From positions 192,991,576-193,055,575 of the forward strand of contig OY992540.1 of the NCBI GenBank assembly GCA_963921195.1: 64,000 bases of DNA. Reading direction: 5' to 3'. The DNA comes from Pegoplata infirma (taxonomy: Eukaryota > Arthropoda > Insecta > Diptera > Anthomyiidae). The position numbers and the translations under genes were made by a program. Positions 44,853-55,807 of the stretch are shown here, one piece after another; the stretch's first letter is position 1, and every line of letters starts with the position of its first letter. The notes beneath the pieces are model-generated. The model saw nothing but the letters and a program-made list of their open reading frames with translations, did not search any database and was not told the origin of the DNA.

Positions 44853-47178
44853 AGTACCCGGCGTTGCCCGAGGAATAAAAATTCGAAATTTCAATCAATA
44901 ATTATGAAATTTGTGTTATTTTTTTTTTCTAAGAACAACATTCTATTTTTATTGAACAAAATTGAAACATTGAAGAAAATTGTTTTCCCCAAAATCGAAT
45001 GTTAAAAATTTTATTAATTTTTGTAAAGGAATCAAAGTATTTTGATTCGGATTGAATATTTTATTTTAATAAAAATTTATTTCCATTATTAATATTCTTC
45101 AGAACAGAAAATATTTTTATTATTTTGAACATAAGTAGTAAAGATACTGTTCATAGTGAAAAAAGTCTCATAATTTTTCAAAAGAGAAAGTCTCAAATCC
45201 TTAAAATATTTCTATTATCAAAGAAAAATTTTAACACGGAATGTGTTAAACTGACATTTGTCAAGTTGACCCCAGTGTTTTTGTTAACTTGACCCTACGT
45301 ATGTGGATCATTCTCCCATTAGACCTTTAAGTTATCAGGAAGGGGAAAAGTAAAAAAAAATAAAATATTGTTATGTATTCATATCTGAATTATTTTGATT
45401 TAATGCATTTTAATTAAAACCCCCATGATATTTAGTTGTCCAAACCTAATGGTTCTTTTTGGTCTATAAATCTTATGTTTAAATTTTTAGCCAAATCTGA
45501 CAAAATTAACCTGTGCCTTTGGGTGGTTAAATTTTTGGCCCAAAAAAAAAAAAAATGTTTGCCATACAAACTAAATTTTTTTTTTCAACTTTTTAATTAA
45601 TTTATTTTTTTTAATAATGCTTTACTTGATTAAGCTTAATAATGACTAAAAATTTCCGCTTCAAAATTTACTTCGAAAAAAAAATGTAAGTTGTTGGAGT
45701 CCTACTCTAAGAATTTTTAATTTTTTTTTCTTAATTTTGACTTGAAAGGATTTTAGCTGAGATGTATTCACATAAAAATATTATTCTTATCTGTGGCATC
45801 TTTATCGTGTTCTTAAGTGTATAAAAAAATCATAAAAAATGCGTTTACACTTTTTTCAAATTTTATGTATTGTCAAAAAAAAAAAAATGTAGATTGCCTG
45901 GCAAATTATCGTTCGTTTTGGTGTAAAAGCTATATGTTAAAATTTTTAGCCACATCGGACAATTTTAACCCGTGCCTCTGGGTGGTTTAAATTTTTTGTG
46001 AAAATAAAAAAAAAAATTTTGGGTTAAACTTTTACACTTCAGCGGAACATGTTAAAATTGTCCGATTTGGCTAAAAACTTAAATATAGAGTTCTTAGGCA
46101 AAAAGCAACCATAATTTGCCCAGCATTTGACGAAATTCGACAAAAAGCCACTTTTTGTGATAATAAAATGTTAGAAAGGTAAAAAGTGAATTTTCTGCTA
46201 TATTTTAGAACGTGACAAAGATGTTACAGAAAGAAAAAAGAGCAACATCTCAAAGAAAAATTCTTTCGAGTCAAAAGTTTTTACTCAAAACTAAATAATT
46301 TTTTTTTTTAATTTTTTGGAGTATGACTGCAACGGCCCTAAATTTTTTTTCGGAGTCAATTTAGAAGCGTTTATTCCACGAAAATTAAAGTTAAGTAAAA
46401 TAATAATTAAAAATAAAAAATCGAAAAAATGTTGTTTGGTTTGTATGGAAAAAACGGTCTAGTTTTGTCCGATTTGGCTAAAAATGTAAACATAGAGTTT
46501 TTAGACCAAAAAGAAACATAATTTGCCCGGCGATCGACAAAATTCGAAAAAAGTCATTGCTCGTGCCACCCTAATATACATAAATGGAATATCGGTAGTC
46601 AAAATTGAATTCGATCCACATAACTGGTTTTAAACTGAAAACTTTTTTATTCAACGTTTGGCTGTAAAAACATCAATTTACAGTTAATTCTAAATCTTCT
46701 TCCAAAAAGTTGTTCCTAACATTCGGTTTTTTTAAATGTTCAAGACGTAAATGAATTCTTTCGAATAGTGTTTTTTATTTTAAATTTGAAATATCGAACC
46801 GTGAGTTTTATAGTATATGAGGTACAGATCCCCGAACAGTGATAAAACTGAATGCCCAAGGCGTGTTAATGAACTAATTTAAAAAACTGAAAAGGCTAAG
46901 TTGTTTGTTAAAAAAAGAGCTTTCCAATGGTGCTATTCACATTAAAATCTGAGTTATTGTGTCTTTTTAAAAGCGGAAAAACTGATTTTTTTTTCATATT
47001 TTCACATTTTTGAAAATCCCCCTTAACCGATATCAAAACATTCTATAGCCTATAATCTAAGTTGGAATAAAAGCTTTATTATGGTTTTTATCTGATCAAA
47101 ATCGGTTCAGTAGTTTCTTCAAACACCGGTGACAAAGAAAATTTTCGCGAAAAGTGCGTTTTATAATATAGTATAGAT
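44853..47178 (+). mobile_element. Unclassified repeat, GTACCCGGCGTTGCCCG to TATAGTATAGAT
   Basis: It opens with AGCAGAGTACCCGGCGTTG and ends with AAATCGGTTCAGTAGTTTCTTC ... TTTTATAATATAGTATAGAT. Such beginnings and ends recur in many insect repeats, but I cannot assign a superfamily. A large foldback occupies the middle. The 49160-49545 region has an end of similar type (GGTCCAGCGGTTCTTAAG...). Confidence 0.45.
45430..46575. mobile_element. Foldback element, right end CCACCC next to TA
   Basis: Arms TTTTTGGTCTATAAATCTTA and TTTTTAGCCAAATCTGAC (about 45455-45500) pair with inverted copies at about 46460-46520. Inner arms at about 45920-45980 and 46040-46120 repeat the same motif. The right end GCTCGTGCCACCC followed by TA resembles the GGGTGG elements at 51678 and 57424. 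The left end is degraded. Confidence 0.5.
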
Positions 47179-47445
47179 AACGAAAAAAAAAAACTGAAAT
47201 AAATTTAAGTACAAAATGATTTTTTTTTCTTATTTTTAATGAAATAATAAGGATATGTAGACACTTTTCAAGAAGATGCTTAGAAATGACAATGAGTTTT
47301 ATTTTATTAAAATTATAAATTTTATAAAGAGAAGGATGCAATGATAAATTAAATTAGGAAGATATTTTTAAGAGTAACATATCTAAAAAAATATTCTGTT
47401 AATTCGTTATTCTGAATTGTTTTTAGATTAAGAAGACATCTAACG

Positions 47446-48625
47446 TAGGGTTACCATTTCCATTTTGAGAAAAGGAGGACGCCAACCTCAAAAAAGGAGG
47501 ACATTTGCCCCAAAAAAGAGGACATTTTTTTTAATAAATTAATTTAAAAAATGTCAACTTAGAAAATAATTTGTTCCACTAAAAAAATCACAAAGAAACA
47601 AAGTAAAAAAAAAATCATTGCATACATTTCCATGAATGTACATTATTACACCATTTTCAAATTTATTTCGGAAAATATCAATTATATTTCAAAAATGTTT
47701 GGCTTATAAATTTTTTAACTATATTTCCAATTATATGTCAGAAATTTTCAATTATATTTTAGAAATATCCATTTATAATTCAAAAATTTCCGGTTAATTT
47801 AAAAAAAATATAATTATAATTTAAAAATTTTCCATTGTATATCAGAATGTTCTTTTTTTTATTCAAAATTTTCTAAACGCTTTTCAGAAAATTCCATTTG
47901 TATTTCAAAAATTTCCATTTTAAGAAAATTACTTTTGAATTTAAATAAATTCACTTGGAATTTTGTATTTCACAAATTTCCATTTTTATTTAAAAATTAT
48001 CTTAATGCTTTTCAAAAAGTTTCATTTGTATATCAAAAATTTCTGAAAGAATATGAAAAATTTTGAAATACAAATTGAAATTTTTGAAATATTGGAATTT
48101 CTGAAAAGCATTTAGGAATTTTTAAAATGGACATTTTTGAAATACAATTGGAAATTTCTGAAATGGAATTTTCTGAAAAGCATATACATAAAAAATTTTA
48201 AAATACAAATGGAAACTTTTGAAATACAACCGAAAATTTCTGAAATATAAATGGAAATTTTAAAAATTTTCTTAAAATTCTTTTTTTTTTTAACTTGGTA
48301 ATGGAAATTTTTGATACGCAAATCTGTTTCAGAGAGCAAACTTTAAGACACACAACAGCAGATAAGAATTAATGCTAACGTAGTTATTTTCGCGTTTTTT
48401 TTCAATTTTTGCGCGAGATTTGCTCCTAAAAGTTGACTTTACTATTGAAAAGCGAAAATACAGCGATGCCAATAATTCAAAAGTATAGAAGCAATAAAAA
48501 AAGTTATGGGAAAAAGTCCAAAAAGTAGGACAACCCCGGACACTTTCTAAAAAAGAAGTAGGACTGCCCCGGACGCCCTAAAAAAGAGGACGGTGTCCGG
48601 GGAAAAGAGGACGGATGGCAACCCT
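47446..48625. mobile_element. hAT-like element, TAGGGTTRCCAT ends
   Basis: The left end TAGGGTTACCATTTCC and right end GGATGGCAACCCT are inverted; ATCTAACG is present at 47438-47445 and 48626-48633, an exact 8-bp duplication. Subterminal GGAGGACGCC/AAAAAGAGGACGG motifs repeat at both ends. The middle (about 47640-48270) is a degenerate minisatellite of AAATTTCCATTTGTATTTCAG type, first in one orientation then inverted. No transposase. Confidence 0.8.
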
Positions 48626-48633
48626 ATCTAACG

Positions 48634-49160
48634 TCAATATTTAAATTCGTAGAGTTTAAATTCGTAAAGTTCTCAGAATCTAAGACTAAAAACTCCAAAA
48701 AATGTTTTAGAGTAGTTTCTTTAGTAAAAGGTTTAGGAATCTGAGACTTTTTCTGTGGAAAAAAAATCTTAGAATCTTAAAATTTTTTTATGGTAAAAAA
48801 GTTTTAGATTCTGAGCCAGTTTTCCTACAGAAAAAGCAATTCTTTACGAAAAATATCTCAAAATGCTATATTTTCTGTGTAAAAAGTATTTCTTCTATTA
48901 AAAAATTAAGATTTTCCCTGTAATTATTTTAAGAAGCCCAGATTTTGCAACTAGGAGTATAAATGTGTCATCTGTAAGCTTTAAGTGCATTTTTGTCGAA
49001 CTGTTGTTGAAAAATCTGCTGCAGTTGTTCAGAAAAAACTGCTAAATTTTATGACTATAGCTTTCCAATCACTTTTTTTTTGCAAAAAAAAAAAGTATTC
49101 CTGTTTTTACTTGTCCGACAACAGTGAATTGATGATAATTTTTTTATTCGAAATAAATAT
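48634..49160. other. AT-rich, degenerate CTCAGAATCT-type repeats
   Basis: Between about 48660 and 48900 segments such as CTTAGAATCTTAAAATTTTT recur, similar to the minisatellite at 11840-12870. No gene seen. Confidence 0.4.
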
Positions 49161-49164
49161 TTTC

Positions 49165-49430
49165 ACCCCAACGCCATCTACCGGGTCAAAATTTTATCAG
49201 GAAACTTATTTGTTTTTAATAAATATATCTTGTAAATTTTAACCAAATTGTGCCATAAATACAAACAATGGAATGATAACGACAACAACGCCACCTATCG
49301 GGTCCAAATTTTATCAGGAGTTTTATTTTTCTTTAAAAAATACACGTATTTTGTGAATTTTAGGCAAATCGTAGCATAAAAACAAAAATTTAAATATTGC
49401 GACAACAAACCCACCTATCGGGATTAAATT
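49165..49430. repeat. Tandem repeat of about 120 bp, 2-3 copies
   Basis: ACGCCATCTACCGGGTCAAA, CGCCACCTATCGGGTCCAAA and CCCACCTATCGGGATTAAA mark successive units at about 49170, 49289 and 49410, each followed by TTTTATCAGG and an AT-rich stretch with TTTTAGGCAAAT. Confidence 0.65.
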
Positions 49431-49545
49431 TTAGAGAAACCTGACTCCAGACTTAACTAATAAATTGTCCAAGTTTGGTGGCAATCGGTCCAGCGGTTCT
49501 TAAGTTTTAGTAACACGTAACCCGCACAAACATTTTTATATATTA

Positions 49546-49760
49546 CACTCAAAATAATACATTTACAATTTTTTTTTTTTTTGCTAATGCTAGTAAGCTA
49601 AACTTTAGCAAATTTTTAGTTGAGATTAGCATGTTAGCAAAAATATCTTGTAAACTTTATTTAGCGCATTAGCAATTTTAAACAAAATTTGAACTAATTT
49701 TTTTTTCTAAATTTAAAATTGCGTTGACCAAATTTTCACAAGCTTTTTTGCTAATATTAG
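49546..49760 (+). mobile_element. CACTCAAAATAAT MITE, left end
   Basis: CACTCAAAATAATACATTTAC follows TA at 49544-49545, the same terminus as at 341. The right end was not located, so the copy is truncated or degraded. Confidence 0.5.
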
Positions 49761-50092
49761 CAAAAATAAATTGTAATTTTTTTTTTAAGAAATCTTAAAA
49801 TGGCGCTATCTCGGAAACTGGTCTGAAATGAAGGCCATTTTTGGTTTTCGGGCTAGTATCGTCGGTGCTCTTCACATGTGTAGACCCTAATGGGTCCTAA
49901 CTTTGGATCCAAAAAGTTAGCATTCCCGAAAATTTTAAAATGCTCATATCTCGGTAAATATTGCCGACACAACAAAAAGTCCAAAAGCATTTTAGTAGCT
50001 CTCAACAAGTAAAACAAGACCTCAAAATAACCAAAAGCTCTCCAAGTAATATTTTTTCTCAAAATTTCTAAAAATTTAAAACATTTTAGAAA

Positions 50093-50632
50093 AAACAAGT
50101 GAGAGTGTTACAATCGGCTATGCCGAATCTTTTGTACCCTCCAAAATGTAAAAAAACAATATAAAAAAATCCAGGGGCATCTTTTTTTTGGGGGGGGGGG
50201 AGTTGGTAGGAGACGTTAGGGGGCACCTTCCCCTTGCGATTTTGAACTTCTTCTGAGATAAGAATGTTGCATTTGCTTAGCAAAAGTACAAAAAACCCTG
50301 CAAAAAATGCGGTATTTTCTTAGGTTGGTTTAGTTCTTCAAGGGGGAACTTTTTTCCCCTTTATCCGATTTTGCCCATTTCCGAACTTAACCTGCCTAGG
50401 AATAAAAGACATATTCGTGCCAAACTTCGGAAGTCTAGCTCTTTTATTTTGGACTGTATCGTGTCCTCTACAGAAGGACAGACGGACGGACGGATATCGC
50501 TAGAATGTCTTAGAATCGATCACTGATCAATAAAATATATACTTTATGGGGTCCTAGACCGATATTTCGATGCGTTACACACGGAATGACAAAGTGAGTA
50601 TACCCCCATACTGTGGTTGGAGGGTATAAAAA
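50093..50632 (+). mobile_element. mini-me-like repeat, full copy
   Basis: Begins AACAAGTGAGAGTGTTACAA with a TCGGCTATGCCGA hairpin, includes a G-run near 50190, the AACTTTTTTCCCC body, a GACGGACGG tract at about 50475-50495, the ATCGAT core, TATGGGGTCCTAGACC and the end TTGGAGGGTATAAAAAG. It is directly followed by the palindrome GGATTTTTAAAAATCC. Confidence 0.8.
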
Positions 50633-50654
50633 GGATTTTTAAAAATCCATTAAG

Positions 50655-51630
50655 ATATCACTGTGCAGGAGCATATTTAGGGCCTCATCCAAACAAAGAC
50701 AGTTTGAAAGTACTTATGTGCAGTAGTAAAACCCCCAAAGGGTTTAGCTCTGTAATGTCTCAAATTTTTTTATAGCCCACTGAATTTTTCAATTTTTTTT
50801 TCAAAGGCGTTTGAAAAAAGTCCAAAAAACTAATGTTAATGTTTTTTGAACTTAAAATAGTGTTTGGATGTCTTCAATAGAATTTTATGAGAAACATTTT
50901 TCTAGAGTACGCTAAACCTCTATCTCCCGTTTTAATGGGTCATTTGCGTCATTTTTTAAGAAATGGCTCAGAAACCTACTAAGACGTGTGTTTAAAGGGT
51001 TAACATGTTCTACGATTATTTTCAGCATCAAATTTCACTGGCGGTTACTGAAGGCAGAAAGTTCGACCGGTATACGAAAAATGCATAAAAAAGGTTAATT
51101 GTAAATTATCATTAACTTTTTATATTTTTTCCTATATTTGTTAGTTACAATTGTATACAATTTCTGGCAAAAATATAAAAAAATTAATGACACTCTACAA
51201 TTTATCTTTTTTCTGCATTTTTCTTATATCAGTCGAACTTTCTGCCTTCAGTAACCCCAAGTGATGCAGAACATATTCGTAGAACATTTTAACCCTTTAA
51301 ACGCAAGTCTTAGTAGACTTTAGAGCCATTTCTTAAGAAAAGTACATAAATGACCAATAAATACGGCAGATAGAGGGTTAATATATTCTAGAAAAAAATT
51401 CCCCATCAAATTCTATTGAAGACATCCTAACACTATTTTAAGCTCAAAAGACAAGTTACATTATTTTTTTCGACTTTTTTCAAACGCCTTTAAAAATAAT
51501 GAAAAATTCAGTGGGCTATAAAAAAAATTTGAGACGTTACAGAGCAACTACTACACACAAGTACTTTCAAACTGTCTTGGTTTGGTCGAGGCTCTAAGAA
51601 ATGACCCTTAAATTGTGTCACAGTATATTT
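50655..51630. mobile_element. Foldback element with arms of about 450 bp
   Basis: Nearly the whole segment is an imperfect palindrome centred near 51145: AAGACAGTTTGAAAGTACTT / AAGTACTTTCAAACTGTCTT, TTATAGCCCACTGAATTTTT / AAAATTCAGTGGGCTATAA, and GAAGGCAGAAAGTTCGAC / GTCGAACTTTCTGCCTTC all pair. Ends CACTGTG (left) and CACAGT (right) are adjacent to ATAT. Inner arm motifs match the foldback at 15870-16600. Confidence 0.8.
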
Positions 51631-51677
51631 GAAAAACATTTTTACATTTAAAAAAAAATATTTTACTCATAATAATA

Positions 51678-51871
51678 GGGTGGCTTCTTCCGAAAGCTTC
51701 CCATAATTTTTTTTTTTTACTTTGTTCGGAATTTTCCGATTTTTATGTCGAATAGAGAACCTAAAGATATTACCATACAGTTTGAATATTTGTTTGTGTT
51801 AATACCCTAAAAGAAAACTTTTCCGACCCCAACGATTTTAAAATTCGAAAAATGCTACATTTGTTCCACCG
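51678..51871. mobile_element. Short GGGTGG-ended, TA-flanked element
   Basis: GGGTGG follows TA (51676-51677) and CCACCG precedes TA (51872-51873). The inside TTGTTCGGAATTTTCCGATTTT and TTCCGACCCCAACGAT match parts of the larger related element at 57424-61937. Confidence 0.65.
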
Positions 51872-51873
51872 TA

Positions 51874-53075
51874 GTGTACTTACAATTTTTTTTAAAGAAA
51901 ATCTCCTTCTTTATGATTGCAATTAGTTTTTCTGAAAACAAATGTAAAACATGGGCATTTATATGGGGCATTCCCAAGCAGTGGTCAATATTAAAAGAAA
52001 TAAAATTATATTTTAATGTTTCCATCGGATCTGATCCTTTTCCAGTTTTTTTTTTTTTTTTTGCCAATGGCGCAGTCGCAATTAAACCGATTTATTTCAA
52101 ATCATTTTTTTTAACTAGAATAAATCTTAAAAAAAATAAAACGATATCTTGTTTCAGTCAAAAAGTTAAACTATTTTACAGTCTAAAATTAAAAAACAAA
52201 TAATACGACTTTTTTGTAAAGAGAACCAACAGTTTTTTGATGACTCTAGCTAAAAACTTTCTTTCAGATTATTTTGATTATTTTTACTCGTTTGAAAGGT
52301 AACATCACGTAGATGAGTTTAAACGAAATGGAGGCCGAGCTATAAATATTGCAACCGTAAGCCTCCTTAAAAATTGACCCATTTTTGGTCCGAAAATAAA
52401 CTTTAACCCACAGTAAAAAAAACGCATGCCATCGATTAGCCTACGAAGGCAGATGTTGATGCTCTATCATGTTAATAGTTTACACCATGCGGTATTTTTT
52501 AACACCGCCCTTATTAAGAGCAGCGAAAATTGCGAAATCATATTTTTTGAAAATTTTGAGAAAGGAAATTGGGAAGTGGGGACTTAATGCATGAAATCTT
52601 GATTTTTTTGCTATCACATTTCTATTATTAATATACAAAATTTCAAGACGTTTTACCCCCTCTAGAAGGCACCATGTTCATTTAGTATGCAATATCCCAT
52701 ATTCATCTACTCGTCTTATAAGCAGCCTTGATAATTTACGGCTAAATGAGCAAATCACTGTTAAGATTTTAATTTGTACATTACTTTTGTTTACAAGTAA
52801 TTAAAATAAAGTCAAATCATGTTTGTTCATGTTGCATACATAAATATTTGCATGATTGTATGTATGATTTACACAAAAGGATTTCTCTGTTAAATCCTTT
52901 ATGATTTTATTTTTAAATACATTGTACAAGTTTCACATACACGCAAACAAGCATACATAATAAACGGCCGTCATCAGTGTGTTTAACACTATGATTGAGA
53001 AGTAGCTGGAATTTTGAAATTTAAATTTTTTTTTGTTAAAAAATATTGAAATAAATTTTTGAATAAGATTTAAAA
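51874..53075. other. Unassigned sequence
   Basis: A 109-codon plus ORF (51874-52203) is Phe/Lys-rich without family motifs and partly low complexity; not accepted as a gene. 52220-52800 has more balanced composition but no recognised domain. Confidence 0.4.
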
Positions 53076-53079
53076 TCTA

Positions 53080-53400
53080 GTCAGCTTAACACAATGAGGT
53101 CCAAATTAAAAGAGATAGACTTCCGAAATTTGGTACGAATGTGTTTTATGTTCCTAGGCAGGTTAAGTTCGCAAATGAGCAAAATCGAACCAGGGGGAAA
53201 AAAGTTTCCCCTTGAAGAACTAAACCAACCTCTGAAAAATACCATATTTTTACATAATTTTTTGTGTTTTTGATTAACAACATTCAACATTTTTATTTAT
53301 CAAAGTCCTAAAGGTGGACCCGGGGGATTAGAAAATTTAGTTTTTTTCGTTCCGCCTTCCTTTTGTTCATAAATAAGAGTCAAATATGATATTAAATTTA
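53080..53400 (-). mobile_element. mini-me-like body fragment
   Basis: It contains TCCAAATTAAAAGAGATAGAC, CCTAGGCAGGTTAAGTTCG and TTGAAGAACTAAACCAACCTC, the reverse complement of the conserved body of mini-me-like copies, but neither terminus. Confidence 0.6.
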
Positions 53401-54188
53401 AAAGCAATAACAAGCAGAAAAGTTAAATTCGACTTGGTCTAATCTATGAATACAATGCCTTTTTAAGTGATAGTAAATTTTCTAACGTGAAAAAATAAAA
53501 TTTTTGATTTGTTTTTATTTTGTGTAAAAAAACTTTTTTTTAAGTAATTTTGGAAGAAAAAAAAAAAATTTACTAAATTTTTTTTGAGTGTATAATTTTT
53601 TTCGAGTGTATTTTTTTTTAGTGTAAAAATATTTTTAAGTGACAAAAATACGTTGCAAAATATTTTTGTGACTTTCAAAATGTTTTTAAAACATGTTTAA
53701 CGGGTTTTCAACTCATGAATTTAAGGTGAAACTAATCTGAAATTCACGGTTTTGCTCATAACTTTTGAACCACTGGACCGATCTGGCTGAAATTCAAAAC
53801 AAACCAGGCCAAGGGAACAGCAAATATATATGCCAAGCTTCAGCATCTTCAGAATTTCCTTTCGAAAGTTAGCGTGCGTTTTATCCCGTAAATCCACAAA
53901 AAACCCTTGCCGAAATTCAGTCTTTTGCTCACAACTTTTGAACCACTAGACCGATTTCGCTGGATTGCAATACCAACCTGACCAAGTAATTTCCCAACAT
54001 ATATGCCAAACTTCAGGAGCCTCCGTAAAGTCTTTTAAAAGTTAGCGTGTTTTCAACAGACAGACAGACAGACGGATAGACGGACATCGCTAGATCGTTT
54101 TAAAATCGATCGAGGATTATGAATATATATTTATGGGGTCTTAGACCAATATTTCGAGGTGTTACAAACGGAATAACAAACTTATATA

Positions 54189-55770
54189 TGAGGCATTCCA
54201 CACCAAATGTCCCGTTACAGAAAAACATGGGTCCCGTAAATTTCTGAATAGGTTGTTTGGATAGCCCTATATGGAACTAAGAAAATTGCGTTTTTGGTTT
54301 TTCTAATTTTCAAAAACTGGGCTTAGAAGGCGTGGTAAAATATTGGAAAAATGGTAAAATTTGTGGCGAGTTGCCTTGATTAAATATTTATCACATTAAA
54401 ACGGAATGCACCACAATCCCAAAAATTTACATTCTTATATAGTTTTGTATGGGCTATCGATTAAATTTTTTTTGTTTTAAAAATTTTCAGAACGCGTTCT
54501 GATATTTTCCATTTTTTAAAAAAGGCAATTTATCAAAAATTTGGCCACTTTTTTTTTAAATTATTTTTTAAAAAGTTTAGATGTTTGTTCATCCACACAA
54601 AAAAATTCAGACACGCGTTTTTCGTTTTCGAGAAAATCGCATTTGAATTTTAAATTTCATAACAACTTTGTAATTTGCTTGTATTTTCTTGTTTTTACGT
54701 TGCGAATGAGTATTATTAATTGCATGAATATTACTCATACGTTCTGTTGAAACAAGAAAATACAAACAAATACTAAATTGTTTTGAAATTTAAAATTCAA
54801 ATGCGATTTTCTCGAAAAAATCGAAAAACGCGTGTCTGAATTTTTTTGTGTGGATGGACAAACATCTAAACTTAAAAAAAAACAAGTGAGAGTGTTAGAC
54901 TCGGCTGTGCCGAATCTTTTATACCCTCCAAAATGTAAAAAAAAGCTATATTAAAAAAATCCAGGGGCGTCTTTTATTTTGGGGGGGGGGGGAGACGTTA
55001 GGGGGCACCTTCCCCCAGCGATTTTTAACTTCTTCTGAGATAAGAATGTTGCATTTGCTTAGCAAAAGTACAAAAAACCCTGCAAAAAAATGCGGTTTTT
55101 CTTGGGTTGGTTTAGTTCTCCAAGGGGGAACTTTTTTCCCCTTGGTCCGATTTTGCCCATTTCCGAACTTAACCTGCCTAGGAATATAAGACATATTCGT
55201 GCCAAACTTCGGGAGCCTAGCTCGTTTAGTTTGGACTGTATCGTGTCTTCTACAGACGGACAGACGGACGGACGGACATCGCTAGAATGTCTTAGAATCG
55301 ATCACTGATCAATAATATATATACTTTATGGGGTCCTAGACCGATATTTCGATGCGTAACACACGGAATGACAAAGTGAGTATACCCCCATACTGTGGTT
55401 GGAGGGTATAGAAAGTGGTCAGATTTTTGATAAATTGTCTTTTTTAAAAAATGTAAAATTTCAGAACGGGTTCTGAAAATTTTCAAAAAAAAAAAAAAAA
55501 ATTTAATCGATAGCCCATATAAAACGATATAAGAATGTAAATTTTTAAGATTGTGGTGCATTCCGTTTTAATGTGATAAATATTTAATCAAGGCAACTCG
55601 CCACAAATTTGTCAATTTTTCCAATATTTGACCACGGCTCCTAAGCCCAGTTTTTGAAAAATTTAAAAACCAAAAACGCAATTTTCTAAGTTCCATATAG
55701 GGCTATCCTATTCAGAAGTTTACGGTACACGTGTATTTTTTCCGCTGGACATTTGGTGTGGAATGCCTCA
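54189..55770. mobile_element. Foldback element, TGAGGCATTCCACACC ends
   Basis: TGAGGCATTCCACACCAAAT (left) is inverted as ATTTGGTGTGGAATGCCTCA (right), with TA at 54187-54188 and 55771-55772. Without the nested mini-me-like copy it would be about 1.06 kb and almost wholly palindromic, centred near 54720: pairing stretches include TCCATATAGGGCTATCC, TTTGGTTTTTAAATT-like runs and TGTTTGTTCATCCACAC. The arms are slightly diverged. Non-coding. Confidence 0.88.
54891..55413 (+). mobile_element. mini-me-like repeat, innermost copy
   Basis: Starts AACAAGTGAGAGTGTTAGAC with the TCGGCTGTGCCGA hairpin and ends GGTTGGAGGGTATAGAAA. It lies in the right arm of the foldback; the left arm shows the uninterrupted sequence. 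A 72-codon ORF across the body recurs in other copies. Confidence 0.85.
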
Positions 55771-55807
55771 TATACCCTCTATCACTAGAGTGGAAGGTAT
55801 AAAAATT

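Larger units (their letters stand above)
53408..55807 (+). mobile_element. mini-me-like repeat, outer copy of a triple nest
   Basis: Begins AACAAGCAGAAAAGTTAAAT, has a GACA/GACG tract at 54058-54085, the core ATCGCTAGATCG...ATCGATCG and, after an interruption, the end TATACCCTCTATCACTAGAG...AAGGTATAAAAAT. It is split at 54188 by a TA-flanked foldback; copy 1 (CAAACTTATATATACCCTC near 8982-9000) shows the intact sequence at that point. Confidence 0.75.

Noticed and set aside
51874..52203. 109-codon plus ORF
   Set aside because: Phe/Lys-rich translation of AT-rich DNA with a poly-T run; no signal or domain.
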